A stretch of 64,000 nt of DNA, taken from assembly GCA_963734635.1 (NCBI GenBank), contig CAVTIA010000010.1, forward strand, positions 62,001 to 126,000, in the 5' to 3' direction. Both the position numbers and the translations under genes were made by a program. Of the stretch, positions 17,283 through 25,485 are shown piece by piece; within the stretch, counting starts at the first letter, position 1; each line of letters opens with the position of its first letter. Under the pieces are notes generated by a model. It had not been told where the DNA came from, did no database searches, and saw only the letters and a program-made list of their open reading frames with translations. Origin of the DNA: DATCJA01 sp963734635 (GTDB lineage Bacteria; Acidobacteriota; Vicinamibacteria; Vicinamibacterales; UBA2999).

Positions 17283-17726
17283 CTACGCCGGAACGGTCAG
17301 GGTCGACCCTTTCTTCGCGAAGATCATCGCAAGCAACCGTGCCGGCCGTGTCTGACTCGCGTTCCTCGAGACCTCGTGCGTTGCACCGGGTTGCTCGTAG
17401 AACATCTGGCCTACGGTGTAGGTCCTTTCCTCGCCCTGTCCGGAAATCTTCGCGATAACGCTTCCTTCGAGCACGTACACGAGCACGAAGCCGGCATGGC
17501 GATGCGGCGCCCCGACGTGTCCCGGCGCGTAGTCGACATAGTTGACCGTCACTTCCCAATCTTCCAGTGTCACATTCGGCAGATCGTGCTGGAATACCGG
17601 CCCGCGAGGATTCGTCGACGCGACCGAAGGCGGGGTTTGTGTCTGCGCCGCGGCGGGGTGGCCCACGGCGAGCCACTCAGCCAGTAATGCAAGCGACGCG
17701 ACGGCATCTCGACGATTCATGGTCAT
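17283..17726 (-). CDS. Secreted cupin-domain protein
   Basis: 147 aa. Tat-like or Sec signal (NRRDAVASLALLAEW..AAAQ). A single cupin barrel follows: motif 1 'GAPHRHAGFVLVYVLEGSV' with two His and motif 2 'GQMFYEQPGATHEVSRN' with a His, the normal metal ligands. Function is unknown beyond the fold; small secreted cupins often act as quercetinase-like or sensor proteins. The start ATG (17726) lies only 8 nt after a perfect TATAAT on the minus strand, so the message may be leaderless. It is divergent from the GlcG gene. Confidence 0.8.
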   Translation of the reverse strand: MTMNRRDAVASLALLAEWLAVGHPAAAQTQTPPSVASTNPRGPVFQHDLPNVTLEDWEVTVNYVDYAPGHVGAPHRHAGFVLVYVLEGSVIAKISGQGEERTYTVGQMFYEQPGATHEVSRNASQTRPARLLAMIFAKKGSTLTVPA

Positions 17727-17734
17727 GGGCCGGG

Positions 17735-17740
17735 ATTATA
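17735..17740 (-). promoter_or_regulatory. Candidate -10 element for the cupin gene (possible leaderless start)
   Basis: On the minus strand TATAAT is followed by CCCGGCCC and then ATG. A transcript starting 7-8 nt after the -10 would begin at or beside the start codon. No Shine-Dalgarno sequence fits between. The -35 side is unremarkable. Confidence 0.45.
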
Positions 17741-17779
17741 GAGCGGCGCGCTGGATGGTAGAACCGCTCGCTCGCACCG

Positions 17780-17785
17780 TATAAT
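17780..17785 (+). promoter_or_regulatory. Candidate -10 element for the GlcG gene
   Basis: Perfect TATAAT in the context CCGTATAATCCGCG, 38 bp ahead of the GlcG start. The same TATAATCCGC context appears at 43844. Together with the cupin -10 at 17735-17740 it forms a compact divergent promoter region. Confidence 0.5.
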
Positions 17786-17823
17786 CCGCGCCGTATGTGT
17801 CGTTTCTACAAGGAGGCTTTGCG

Positions 17824-18303
17824 ATGACGCTCCGTCTAGCCGCGGCGGCAACGGTCTTGATGCTCTGGAGCCCGAGCTCCTCTGATGCGCAACTACTGGT
17901 TCACCGCGATCTGTCGCTCCGAATGGCGCTCTCGATTGCGCAGGCGGCGCTCGACCAGTGCGGTTACACCACGTCGATCGCCGTTGTCGATCGCGCAGGC
18001 CGGGTGCGCGCGCTGCTCGAGGGCGACAACGCAAGTCCGCACAACGCGGAGCTCGCACGACGAAAGGCCTATACCGCCCGCACGTTCCGCGCGCCGTCGT
18101 CCGAATGGGCCAAGCGCACTGAAACCGCGAACGCGGGTCAGCGGGAGCTGACGGATGTCATCCCGCTCGGCGGTGGCATGCCGATCAAGGTTGGTGACGA
18201 TACCATCGGTGGCGTCGGCCTGAGCGGGGCCATGGGCGGCCAGGCGCAGGAAGAGAAGTGCGCCACCGCCGGCATCGCTCACGTGGCCGACCAGCTGAAA
18301 TGA
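17824..18303 (+). CDS. Secreted GlcG/HbpS family haem-binding-like protein
   Basis: 159 aa from the ATG 7 nt after AAGGAGG. Signal peptide ends ..SSDAQ. The family pattern is complete: 'MALSIAQAALDQCGYTTSIAVVDRAGRVRAL', then 'ARRKAYTARTF', then 'GGMPIKVGDDTIGGVGLSGAMGG' and a final 'CATAGIAHVAD'. GlcG/HbpS proteins include an extracellular haem sensor and many uncharacterised secreted members; a role in haem or small-molecule binding is possible but unproven here. Confidence 0.85.
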   Translation: MTLRLAAAATVLMLWSPSSSDAQLLVHRDLSLRMALSIAQAALDQCGYTTSIAVVDRAGRVRALLEGDNASPHNAELARRKAYTARTFRAPSSEWAKRTETANAGQRELTDVIPLGGGMPIKVGDDTIGGVGLSGAMGGQAQEEKCATAGIAHVADQLK

Positions 18304-18327
18304 GGGACGTGCACCAGCACTACACGT

Positions 18328-20154
18328 TCAGCTCGTCGTCGAGCTGACGTATTCGTCCACGTTTTTGGCGAGTACATCGAGCGGCACATTCCCGCCGAGT
18401 ACGACGGCGTCATCGAACGCCTTGAGGTCGTACCTCGGTCCGAGCGCCGCAGACGACTTCTGGCGCAAGCGGTTGATCTCGCTGTGCCCCACTTTGTACC
18501 CGCACGCTTGCCCCGGCCAGGAGCAATAGCGATCCACTTCGCTCGCCACTTCCTGCGGGTTTGATCCGTTCACGTCTACGAAGAACTGGACACCTTGTTC
18601 ACGCGTCCACCGTTTGGCGTGAATACCGGTGTCGACGACCAGCCGACACGCGCGGAACGCGATCGATTGCAGGTATCCAAGGCGCCCGACAGGATCGTTT
18701 TCATACGCACCAAGCTCGTCGGCCAGCTGCTCGGCATACAGTCCCCACCCTTCCGAGTACGCGTTGAAGGTGAGCAGCTGCCGCGCCAACGGCATGCTCC
18801 GTGTGTATTCACCCTGCCAGATATGACCGGGGATCGCTTCATGAAAGGCCAGGTCGGCGAGGCTGTACTTGCTGTGGAGGTTCGTGGTCCTGAGATTGAT
18901 CCAGAACCGTCCGGGAATCGTGCCGTCGATGGATCCCGGACCACCGTACGCAGCCGGCGCGCCCGGCTCTTCTTCCGGCGGCAACCGCCTCACTTCCATG
19001 TTCGGGTTGACGACCTTGTTGAAAGCGCGCGGCATTTGCGACTTGATCCAGTCGAGACGATTCTGGATGAAAGCCATGATCTCGGCACGCCCCTTGTCGC
19101 CTTCGGAGAACTGATAACGAGCGTCCTTCGCCAGCGCTTTCATCCGCTCTCCGACCGCACCCTGCGAATAGCCCAATCCCTTCAGGATGGCGTCCATCTG
19201 CGCCTGCAGCCTCTGCAGCTCGCTTCGACCCAATTCATGGATTTCGTCGGGCGACATGGTGGTCGTGGTCGAAGCCCTCAGCGCCCATTGGTAGTACTCG
19301 TCACCACGCGGCCGCGCCCAGATTCCCGCGTCGTCCGTTGCCACGGCTCGCTGTGTCTGCAGTTCGCGCAACTGCCGCTCGAGCGCAGGCGCAATCTCCT
19401 GCGCCGCAATCGTGCGCGCACGCTCCGCCCACGCGCCGGGAATGTCCTTGGCGCGGCGCTCGATCGACTCGACAAGCATCCCGCCTTGCCGCGCGTTCCT
19501 GACCGAGAGACTCATTTGCTCGAGCGCCTTGTCAATCAGGAACCCCGGAGGCACGAGGCCCGCTGCCCGCGCAGCCTGGATCCGACCAAGCTCGCCGTCG
19601 AGCTGCCTTGCATAGGACTGCAACCGTGCGAGATAGGCCTCGGCGTCAGCGGCGTTCTCGATGCGATGGTCGCTGTCGAGAAATCGAGGGATATCGAGGT
19701 ACGCACCAACGTTCTGAATGACGACATAGGGCGTGTTGCGCCAGCCGCCGACTGCAACATCGCCGTACGGCAGGGCGAATCCTGCGAGCGATGTTGCATA
19801 TGCGCTCCGAACGACTTCAATGCTGGTGCGTGTGGCGTAAGAGAGCGCGGATGTGTCGAAGGCGTTGACCCGTTTCAGGTCGGCACCGATCTGGCTCGCG
19901 ATCCGCTGCTGTCCCTGTGCCGAACGATCGGCGAGCTGAGATCGAAGGGGTGCGCGCTCGCCGATGTCGATGCCAAGCGACGTCGCGGTGTCCGGTACGA
20001 GCCGGAGCAGATTCTCCGCCACCTGGCCGAGCAACGCGAGCGCCTCGGCCTCGACTGTTTCAGACGATGCAGGCACCTGTTCGCGCGTGCACCTGGATAC
20101 AAGTGGCAGAGTCATGGTTGATGCGAGCGCCGCTATCGCCTGGCGACGGTTCAT
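18328..20154 (-). CDS. DUF885 family (putative metallo-carboxypeptidase-like) protein
   Basis: 608 aa. N-terminal Tat-like signal (NRRQAIAALASTMTLPLVS). The DUF885 body is all-helical and carries the diagnostic zinc-peptidase-like motif 'LAFHEAIPGHIWQGEY' with H-E-x-x-x-H, plus 'FNAYSEGWGLYAEQLADELG' downstream, which supplies a Glu ligand. DUF885 proteins resemble M32-like carboxypeptidases. The ATG at 20154 is chosen over TTG 20157. A 508-codon open frame on the opposite strand is a shadow of this gene. Confidence 0.85.
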   Translation of the reverse strand: MNRRQAIAALASTMTLPLVSRCTREQVPASSETVEAEALALLGQVAENLLRLVPDTATSLGIDIGERAPLRSQLADRSAQGQQRIASQIGADLKRVNAFDTSALSYATRTSIEVVRSAYATSLAGFALPYGDVAVGGWRNTPYVVIQNVGAYLDIPRFLDSDHRIENAADAEAYLARLQSYARQLDGELGRIQAARAAGLVPPGFLIDKALEQMSLSVRNARQGGMLVESIERRAKDIPGAWAERARTIAAQEIAPALERQLRELQTQRAVATDDAGIWARPRGDEYYQWALRASTTTTMSPDEIHELGRSELQRLQAQMDAILKGLGYSQGAVGERMKALAKDARYQFSEGDKGRAEIMAFIQNRLDWIKSQMPRAFNKVVNPNMEVRRLPPEEEPGAPAAYGGPGSIDGTIPGRFWINLRTTNLHSKYSLADLAFHEAIPGHIWQGEYTRSMPLARQLLTFNAYSEGWGLYAEQLADELGAYENDPVGRLGYLQSIAFRACRLVVDTGIHAKRWTREQGVQFFVDVNGSNPQEVASEVDRYCSWPGQACGYKVGHSEINRLRQKSSAALGPRYDLKAFDDAVVLGGNVPLDVLAKNVDEYVSSTTS

Positions 20155-20157
20155 CAA

Positions 20158-20477
20158 TGAATCCTACGCGATTCTTCCTTCGTCCATCTTGCGCGCTACC
20201 AGGCGGGTGTCGTCGTTCCGTCGGCGCCGACTGCGTACGGTGCCCAGACCAATGCCACCAGTCGAACCGCAATTGCGCTCTTTTTCGGTTTACACGCGAA
20301 TGCAGTCAGCGGTTCCGAAGAAGCATCGAACCGAGCTTCGACGCCTGCGATCTCTGCCCGACAGGGTGTGGACCTCCTGCACGATTCTGCTGCCACTGAG
20401 GGAAAAGGGGGCCGCGGGATCACCGGTGCGGCCAGTCGCGATCGGCGTGTCCGCAAGTTGACACGCTGCGCGCGCGC
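20158..20477. other. 320-bp gap without a supportable gene
   Basis: Between the DUF885 start and the hairpin after the TauD gene. A minus-strand frame (20196-20507) ends in a protein-like tail (LVALVWAPYAVGADG), which could be a decayed gene remnant, but it lacks a start context and I cannot place it in a family. Confidence 0.4.
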
Positions 20478-20528
20478 AACCAGCCGAGGGCTCTGGCGGG
20501 ATATCAAAGGCAGAGCCCTTGGCTGGTT
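20478..20528 (-). terminator. Strong hairpin at the end of the TauD gene
   Basis: 18-bp stem (20478-20495 pairing with 20511-20528, one mismatch) with a 15-nt loop. The right arm overlaps the TauD stop codon (20527-20529). There is no U-tract, so it would act as a terminator without poly-U, or as a 3' stabiliser. Confidence 0.6.
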
Positions 20529-21372
20529 AGCGTCTGATCTGCGTGCGGTGCATCACCCGGCGCGCCGTGGGATCAAACGCATCGCGGCGATGCATGGTGG
20601 ATCGGTTGTCCCACAACACCAGGTCGCCGACGCGCCACTGGTGCGTCCAGGTGAGAGTCGCGCGCGTGGCTTCGGCCCAGACTTCGTCGAGCAGCGCCTC
20701 CGAGTCGTTGAGCGACAGTCCCTCGATGTACGCATTGCGCCGGCGGCCGAGGTACAGACTGGACCGGCCCGTGTCGGGATGAATGCACACCAGCGGGTGC
20801 ATCGTGCCCGGTGACGAGCGGGGATCGCCCGTCGGTGTCACGCCCTGGCGCACGTAGCCGCCGCTGTTGTAAGTGCCGTCGTGTTTCACGCGAAGGCGAG
20901 CGACGCGCTGTCGCAGCCGGTCGGGAAGTTCAGTCCACGCCGCCGACATCGAACAGAAACTGGTATCACCGCCCTGCTCAGGTACTTCGAGCGCATAGAG
21001 CGCGCTCGCTTTCGGCGGGTCCGGCAGGTACGACATGTCTGTGTGCCACACCGCTTCCCCTGCCCCGAGGCTGCCAATCGCCACGCCATGTTCGACGACG
21101 TTGGAGACGACATAGATCTCCGGATGACCCTCGACGAAACGCTTCCCGTCTTCCTGGATTGGCGCTTCGTCGAGATTGCCGAAGCGGCGGCTGAACGCGA
21201 GCAGATCCTCGTCGGTCAGCGACTGGTTAGGAAACAGCAGGACCTGATGATCGAGCCAGGCCTGGTAAATGATCGCAAAGCTGTCCGTGTCGATCGCGCG
21301 AACGTCAACCCCGTCGATGCGCGCACCAAGGGCGGCGCCCGTCGGCACAATATGCGGGACACGGCCATCCAT
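20527..21372 (-). CDS. TauD/TfdA family Fe(II)/2-oxoglutarate dioxygenase
   Basis: 281 aa. 'GARIDGVDVRAIDTDSFA' is the typical start of the family; the iron-binding triad is 'AVWHTDMSYLPDPP' (H-x-D) and the distal His in 'DNRSTMHRRDAFD'. Arg residues in the last block (RRVMHRTQI) are placed to bind 2-oxoglutarate. Such enzymes oxidise taurine, 2,4-D, alkyl sulfates or other acids. The sulfur genes at 6-9 kb are not adjacent, so taurine is not specifically supported. The start overlaps nothing upstream; the SRPBCC gene is 99 bp away on the same strand. Confidence 0.9.
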   Translation of the reverse strand: MDGRVPHIVPTGAALGARIDGVDVRAIDTDSFAIIYQAWLDHQVLLFPNQSLTDEDLLAFSRRFGNLDEAPIQEDGKRFVEGHPEIYVVSNVVEHGVAIGSLGAGEAVWHTDMSYLPDPPKASALYALEVPEQGGDTSFCSMSAAWTELPDRLRQRVARLRVKHDGTYNSGGYVRQGVTPTGDPRSSPGTMHPLVCIHPDTGRSSLYLGRRRNAYIEGLSLNDSEALLDEVWAEATRATLTWTHQWRVGDLVLWDNRSTMHRRDAFDPTARRVMHRTQIRR

Positions 21373-21471
21373 CGTGCGGAGCTGATTCTAAGGGGTAAAT
21401 TCAAAGATTCGTTCCGATCGAAACGGTTCAGGTTTTTCGCCACAGTTTGAGTTGCGCGCTCGCCGGTCTTC

Positions 21472-21891
21472 TCATCGGCAGTCCTTCCTCTCCGGATCGA
21501 CTCGCTCAAGATTGCTCTTCAGTGCCTTGGCGCCGTGTTCAATCAACGGCGTCAGGTTGTCCGAGATTTCTCGCGGAAGAAAGTCTGTGATCCACACGAA
21601 CAGGCAGCGCCCTGGCCCCTGGTCAACAATCTGCATGGATGCATGGTGATACGTCATACCCGGACCATTCAGCGCCGTGTACGCCACGCGGCGTCGCTCG
21701 TCGTCGACATCGAGAATGCGCTCCTGCAGGACCATGCCGTTCGCGAACCGTACGGTACGAACGTCACCGTCGAGTTGTGCATTAACCAGCACCGGCGCGA
21801 ACAGGGTGTGGGCGTCGCCGACGCGGCGCAACGCTGCCCATGCTTGCTCGGGGGATACCTCGATTCCCAGCTCTTTATAAATCGACGCCAT
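21472..21891 (-). CDS. SRPBCC family (START-like) protein
   Basis: 139 aa, no signal peptide. 'YKELGIEVSPEQAWAALRRVGDAHTLF' is the usual opening of SRPBCC proteins (strand, then helices), with 'RTVRFANGMVLQERILDVDDERRRVAYTAL' and a long C-terminal helix (LIEHGAKALKSNLERV). Members bind hydrophobic ligands; this one has no assigned ligand. Co-directional with the TauD gene and perhaps co-transcribed. Confidence 0.8.
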   Translation of the reverse strand: MASIYKELGIEVSPEQAWAALRRVGDAHTLFAPVLVNAQLDGDVRTVRFANGMVLQERILDVDDERRRVAYTALNGPGMTYHHASMQIVDQGPGRCLFVWITDFLPREISDNLTPLIEHGAKALKSNLERVDPERKDCR

Positions 21892-21946
21892 CGGGACTCC
21901 TTCGTCTTCGCATTCTAGTTTGATGACTGCGGAGTTCGCCGCAATT

Positions 21947-22036
21947 GGTCCGGCTGAAGCCGGACACTACGTACCGTCCTATCGCTGAGGCCGGACACTA
22001 CGTACCGTCCTATCGCTACGTACCGTCCTATCGCGC
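21947..22036. repeat. Palindrome family A (GGTCCGGCT..AGCCGGAC) with tandem tails
   Basis: One full copy of GGTCCGGCTGAAGCCGGACAC is followed by a partial copy (GAGGCCGGACAC) and three direct copies of the ACGTACCGTCCTATCGC tail. It lies between divergently transcribed genes (SRPBCC and Rieske). Related copies are at 36674 and 43703. Confidence 0.75.
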
Positions 22037-22189
22037 GAACTTACAAAATCACGCGCTCACTCCCCCACTTGGTGATCCAGGAACCCGCCGGCGACCGCCG
22101 ATTCATGAAAACACGCTGTTTACGCGTGGCCCTGATCTTGCCGATTCACGCGTCGAGCGGTACTCGCTGCGCTCACGAGGATCACCGAC

Positions 22190-22663
22190 ATGTCAGACAC
22201 GACAACGCCGGTCTCACGGCGCCGGTTCTGCGCAGAAGCCTGCCAGATGGCCTCCTGCGCCACACTCGCGACGCTGTTCTCCGCTTGCGACGGGGGCTCG
22301 CCGACGTCGCCGAGCGGCATGGGATCCAAGCTCGGTGTGCTGACGGGCCGATTCGCGGGCTCGACCGTACAAGTGAACGCGGCAGGTTCACCACTGGCCG
22401 ACGTCGGCGGTGCAGTGCTCGTCGAATCCACGGCCGGCGTGTTCCTCATTGCGCGGACCGGCGCGAGCGCTTTCTCGGCAATCGACGCAGTCTGCACGCA
22501 CGAAGGGTGCACGATCACCGGCTTCGCCGGCGACACCTACGTGTGTCCGTGCCATGGATCGCGCTACAGCCTGAGCGGCCAGGTAACTGGCGGTCCTGCC
22601 CGGGCGTCACTGCGTCGCTACGCCACCACCTTCGCGGATGGTGTCGTGACGATCGCTCTCTAA
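22190..22663 (+). CDS. Rieske [2Fe-2S] protein, probably exported
   Basis: 157 aa. A Tat-like N-terminus (SRRRFCAEACQM) precedes a hydrophobic stretch. The Rieske ligands are 'CTHEGCTITGF' and 'YVCPCHGSRYSLSGQ' (C-x-H ... C-x2-H, with the extra disulfide-type Cys), the pattern of respiratory-type Rieske proteins. It is 6 bp ahead of the DUF1800 gene, and so in one operon with DUF1800 and DUF1501. An electron-transfer role in the periplasm is inferred. Confidence 0.85.
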   Translation: MSDTTTPVSRRRFCAEACQMASCATLATLFSACDGGSPTSPSGMGSKLGVLTGRFAGSTVQVNAAGSPLADVGGAVLVESTAGVFLIARTGASAFSAIDAVCTHEGCTITGFAGDTYVCPCHGSRYSLSGQVTGGPARASLRRYATTFADGVVTIAL

Positions 22664-22669
22664 TCTCAA

Positions 22670-24139
22670 ATGGCGCAGATCAGCCCGGAAATCGACCACC
22701 TGCTCCGTCGCGCCGGATTCGGCATCAGCTCCGAGGACGTCGAGATCTTCCGCGACATGTCGCCGAGTGCGGCGGTGGCGTATCTCGTCGACTACGAAGG
22801 CCGGCCGGACGACGTCGACGCGCGGATCGGACGTCCCGACCACGCGCAGATAGTCTCGAAAGATCTCTTCGCGCCTGACATCGACATCGACGACGCGCGG
22901 CAGCGCTGGATGTTCCGCATGATCCATTCGCGGCGCCCTCTGCAGGAGAAGATGGCGCTGTTCTGGCACAACCACTTCGCTACTGCCTACAGCAAGCTGG
23001 TCGCCGACTCTGGCACCGTGCAGGCGGCAAAGATGCTCGCGCACAAGCCCGGTACGCTGCGCGGGCCACAAGGACAAATCGAGCTCTTCCGCAGATACGC
23101 GCTTGGCAACTTTCGCGATCTCCTGCTGCAGGTGGCGCAGGATCCCGCGATGGTCGTGTGGCTCGACGGCAAGAGCAACACCAAAGGGAAACCGCAGGAG
23201 AACTTTGGCCGCGAGGTCATGGAGCTGTTCACGGTCGGCGTCGGCAATCACACCGAGGCCGACGTCTACGCCGCGGCGCGTGTGTTCACCGGTTGGAATC
23301 TCCGGAAGTCCGCTGATTACCGCCAGGACGAGTACGGGGATGTGAACGCCTACCAGGAATTCGCCTACAACGCAGACGAACACGAAGCCAGCGCGAAGAC
23401 GTTTACGTTTCCGATCTACACGAACGGAACCCGATCTATCCCTGCACGCAGCGAATCCGAAGGCATGCAGGATGGCGTGGACCTGATCACTGCGCTGGCG
23501 ATCCACCCCGAGACGGCCCGCCGGCTCGCGCGCAAGTTCTGGAGCTTCTTCGTCAGCGAGATTCATCAGCCGGACCCGGGCTTCGTCGAAAGCACGGCCG
23601 CCGTTTACCTGCAGAACCGGACAGAGATCAGGCCCGTCGTGCGGCACATCCTCTCGTCGCCGTGGTTCAACAATCCGTCGGTGCGCCACGCGCGCTACTC
23701 ATGGCCGGCAGAATTCGTCGCTCGGGCGATCCGGGAAGTGGGCTGGCAGGGCTTCTCACTCGACACCGTCAAGTCGCCGCTCGCCAGCATGGGCCAGCAG
23801 CTCTTCGAGCCGCCGAATGTCGGCGGATGGCCGCTCGGGTCCGACTGGTTCTCGACGGGGACGATGCTGGCGCGAACGAATTTTGCGGCCACGCTGGCCG
23901 CCAGCCAGAAACAGCACCTTGCGGCCACGCTCGAGTCAGATGGCCAGACGCCGCAGGCGTTGCTTGCGGCCATGCTCGATCGCGTGACGCCGGCGCCACT
24001 AGACGCCGCCCCGCAGCAAGCCTTGATGGCGTATCTCGTCGCCGCCGGGACGTGGACCGGCAGTGGCGAGCAGCTCAACACGAGAGCCGCAGGCCTCGCA
24101 CGCCTCCTCGTCGGCTCCTCCGAATATCAACTCGTGTAG
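22670..24139 (+). CDS. DUF1800 family protein
   Basis: 489 aa. Typical DUF1800 blocks are 'LLRRAGFGISSEDVE' at the N-terminus, 'LQEKMALFWHNHFATAYSK', 'ENFGREVMELFTVGVGNHTEADVYAAARVFTGW' (given here in two overlapping parts) and 'FEPPNVGGWPLGSDW' near the end. DUF1800 genes almost always precede a DUF1501 gene, as here. The pair is widespread in Planctomycetes, Acidobacteria and Proteobacteria; its biochemical role is not settled. No signal peptide is visible. Confidence 0.9.
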   Translation: MAQISPEIDHLLRRAGFGISSEDVEIFRDMSPSAAVAYLVDYEGRPDDVDARIGRPDHAQIVSKDLFAPDIDIDDARQRWMFRMIHSRRPLQEKMALFWHNHFATAYSKLVADSGTVQAAKMLAHKPGTLRGPQGQIELFRRYALGNFRDLLLQVAQDPAMVVWLDGKSNTKGKPQENFGREVMELFTVGVGNHTEADVYAAARVFTGWNLRKSADYRQDEYGDVNAYQEFAYNADEHEASAKTFTFPIYTNGTRSIPARSESEGMQDGVDLITALAIHPETARRLARKFWSFFVSEIHQPDPGFVESTAAVYLQNRTEIRPVVRHILSSPWFNNPSVRHARYSWPAEFVARAIREVGWQGFSLDTVKSPLASMGQQLFEPPNVGGWPLGSDWFSTGTMLARTNFAATLAASQKQHLAATLESDGQTPQALLAAMLDRVTPAPLDAAPQQALMAYLVAAGTWTGSGEQLNTRAAGLARLLVGSSEYQLV

Positions 24140-24151
24140 AAGGCAGCCACC

Positions 24152-25405
24152 ATGCGCGTATCCCGACGACTCTTCATCCGTGACGGCGTTGCGACGGTGA
24201 CACTCGGTCTCGCGGCACCGTCCTTCCTGAGCGCGATCGCGCAGGCGCAAGGCGTACCGTCGCGTCGCCTCGTCGTCATCTACCTTGGCGGCGGCAACGA
24301 TGCACTCAACACGCTGATCTCGTATCAGGACGGGGCGTACTACAGCCGCCGGCCGAGCATTGCGATCCCTGCGGGACAGGTGCTGCAGGTTGGTACCGAC
24401 GCGGCCGGACACGCGCTCGGGCTGCATCCGCGGCTCGGCGGACTGTTGAACGTATTCAACGAAGGGCGTCTGGCGCTCGTGCAGCGAACCGGGTATCCGA
24501 ACTCGAGCCGGTCCCACTTCGAGGCGACGGACATCTGGGGCACGGCCAACCCGCAGTCGTCGACCGGTTCGGGTTGGCTCGGACGCTATCTCGACACGCT
24601 GCCGCGTCCGCTCGATGCGCTGGCCGCATGGAACACCACGGGAGAAACGCCGCGGGCGCTTCTCTCCGGGCAGAGCGGTGTGCCGGCAATTCCGAACGCG
24701 ACCTCCTACAACTATGCGAGCCCGAATCGTGGTGCGGCCGCGACGCAGGAGCGTGCGGCCGCACAGGCGATGGCGTCTAGTCCGGCGACTGGCCGGCCAC
24801 ATCTCGCGTTCGTGAACGCCACGAGCCGCGGAGCCATCGAGACGCTCGACCGTGTCGCGCAGGCGAGGTCGTACACGCCGACCGTCCCCTATCCGAACAA
24901 TGGCTTCGGCCTGGCGCTTCGCACCGTGGCCGGTGCGATCGTCCGCGGCATCGGCTCACGGGTGTACTGGGTGGAGACGGGCGGCTTCGACACGCATGCG
25001 CAGCAGGGCGCGGGAGCCGGCGCCTACGGGAATCTCATGGGCACCCTGGGCGACGGTCTCTGGGCCTTCTACAGCGATGTGCGCAATCAAGGCTTGGCCA
25101 GCGACACCACCGTGATTGTGTTCTCCGAGTTCGGCCGGCGCATCTCTGAAAACGGCAGCAGCGGTACGGATCACGGCGCGGCCGGCGTGATGATGGCGCT
25201 CGGCGGAATGGTTCGCGGCGGACTGTACGGGACAGCGGCGTCGCTCGCCCCTGGCAACCCCACGCTGGAGAACAACTCCGGTGACGTACGTCACGAAACC
25301 GACTTCCGTTCTGTGTACGCGAGGGTGCTCGACCAATGGCTCGGTGTGAACTCGGTGCCAATTCTCAACGGTGATTTTCGCGCCGGCGCGCCGGCCATTT
25401 TCTAA
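24152..25405 (+). CDS. Tat-exported DUF1501 family protein
   Basis: 417 aa. The N-terminus is a twin-arginine signal (SRRLFIRDGVATVTL). DUF1501 blocks follow: 'RLVVIYLGGGNDALNTLI' , 'YWVETGGFDTHAQQGAGAG', 'TTVIVFSEFGRRISENGS' and 'TDHGAAGVMMALGG'. The fold is alkaline-phosphatase/sulfatase-like, and the conserved Asp/His residues (GGFDTH, TDHG) look like a metal centre. It is 12 bp after DUF1800. The Rieske-DUF1800-DUF1501-porin order suggests one exported functional unit. Confidence 0.9.
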   Translation: MRVSRRLFIRDGVATVTLGLAAPSFLSAIAQAQGVPSRRLVVIYLGGGNDALNTLISYQDGAYYSRRPSIAIPAGQVLQVGTDAAGHALGLHPRLGGLLNVFNEGRLALVQRTGYPNSSRSHFEATDIWGTANPQSSTGSGWLGRYLDTLPRPLDALAAWNTTGETPRALLSGQSGVPAIPNATSYNYASPNRGAAATQERAAAQAMASSPATGRPHLAFVNATSRGAIETLDRVAQARSYTPTVPYPNNGFGLALRTVAGAIVRGIGSRVYWVETGGFDTHAQQGAGAGAYGNLMGTLGDGLWAFYSDVRNQGLASDTTVIVFSEFGRRISENGSSGTDHGAAGVMMALGGMVRGGLYGTAASLAPGNPTLENNSGDVRHETDFRSVYARVLDQWLGVNSVPILNGDFRAGAPAIF

Positions 25406-25470
25406 AACTCCCAAATCCCAACTCCCAACTTCCAAGACGCGATTGGGAGTTGGATTTTGGGAGTTGGGCG
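25406..25470. repeat. Word-repeat hairpin (TCCCAACT / AGTTGGGA)
   Basis: The left arm is built of 'aactccca(a)' words three times, and the right arm of the complementary 'ttgggagt' words. The outer 23 nt pair with two mismatches. It begins directly after the DUF1501 stop and ends 15 bp before the porin start, so it can act as an attenuator or terminator between the two genes. Confidence 0.65.
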
Positions 25471-25485
25471 TTGACGGTAAAAAGA

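Noticed and set aside
18595..20121. 508-codon open frame on the plus strand
   Set aside because: It is antisense to the well-supported DUF885 gene and its translation has no fold-like pattern; such frames are common in GC-rich DNA.
20196..20507. Minus-strand frame upstream of DUF885
   Set aside because: Only its tail looks protein-like; no start context and no family match. Kept as a possible remnant in the gap entry.
21947..22036. Family A repeats as insertion-sequence ends
   Set aside because: No transposase lies between or near them and no target duplications are seen; they are short intergenic palindromes.
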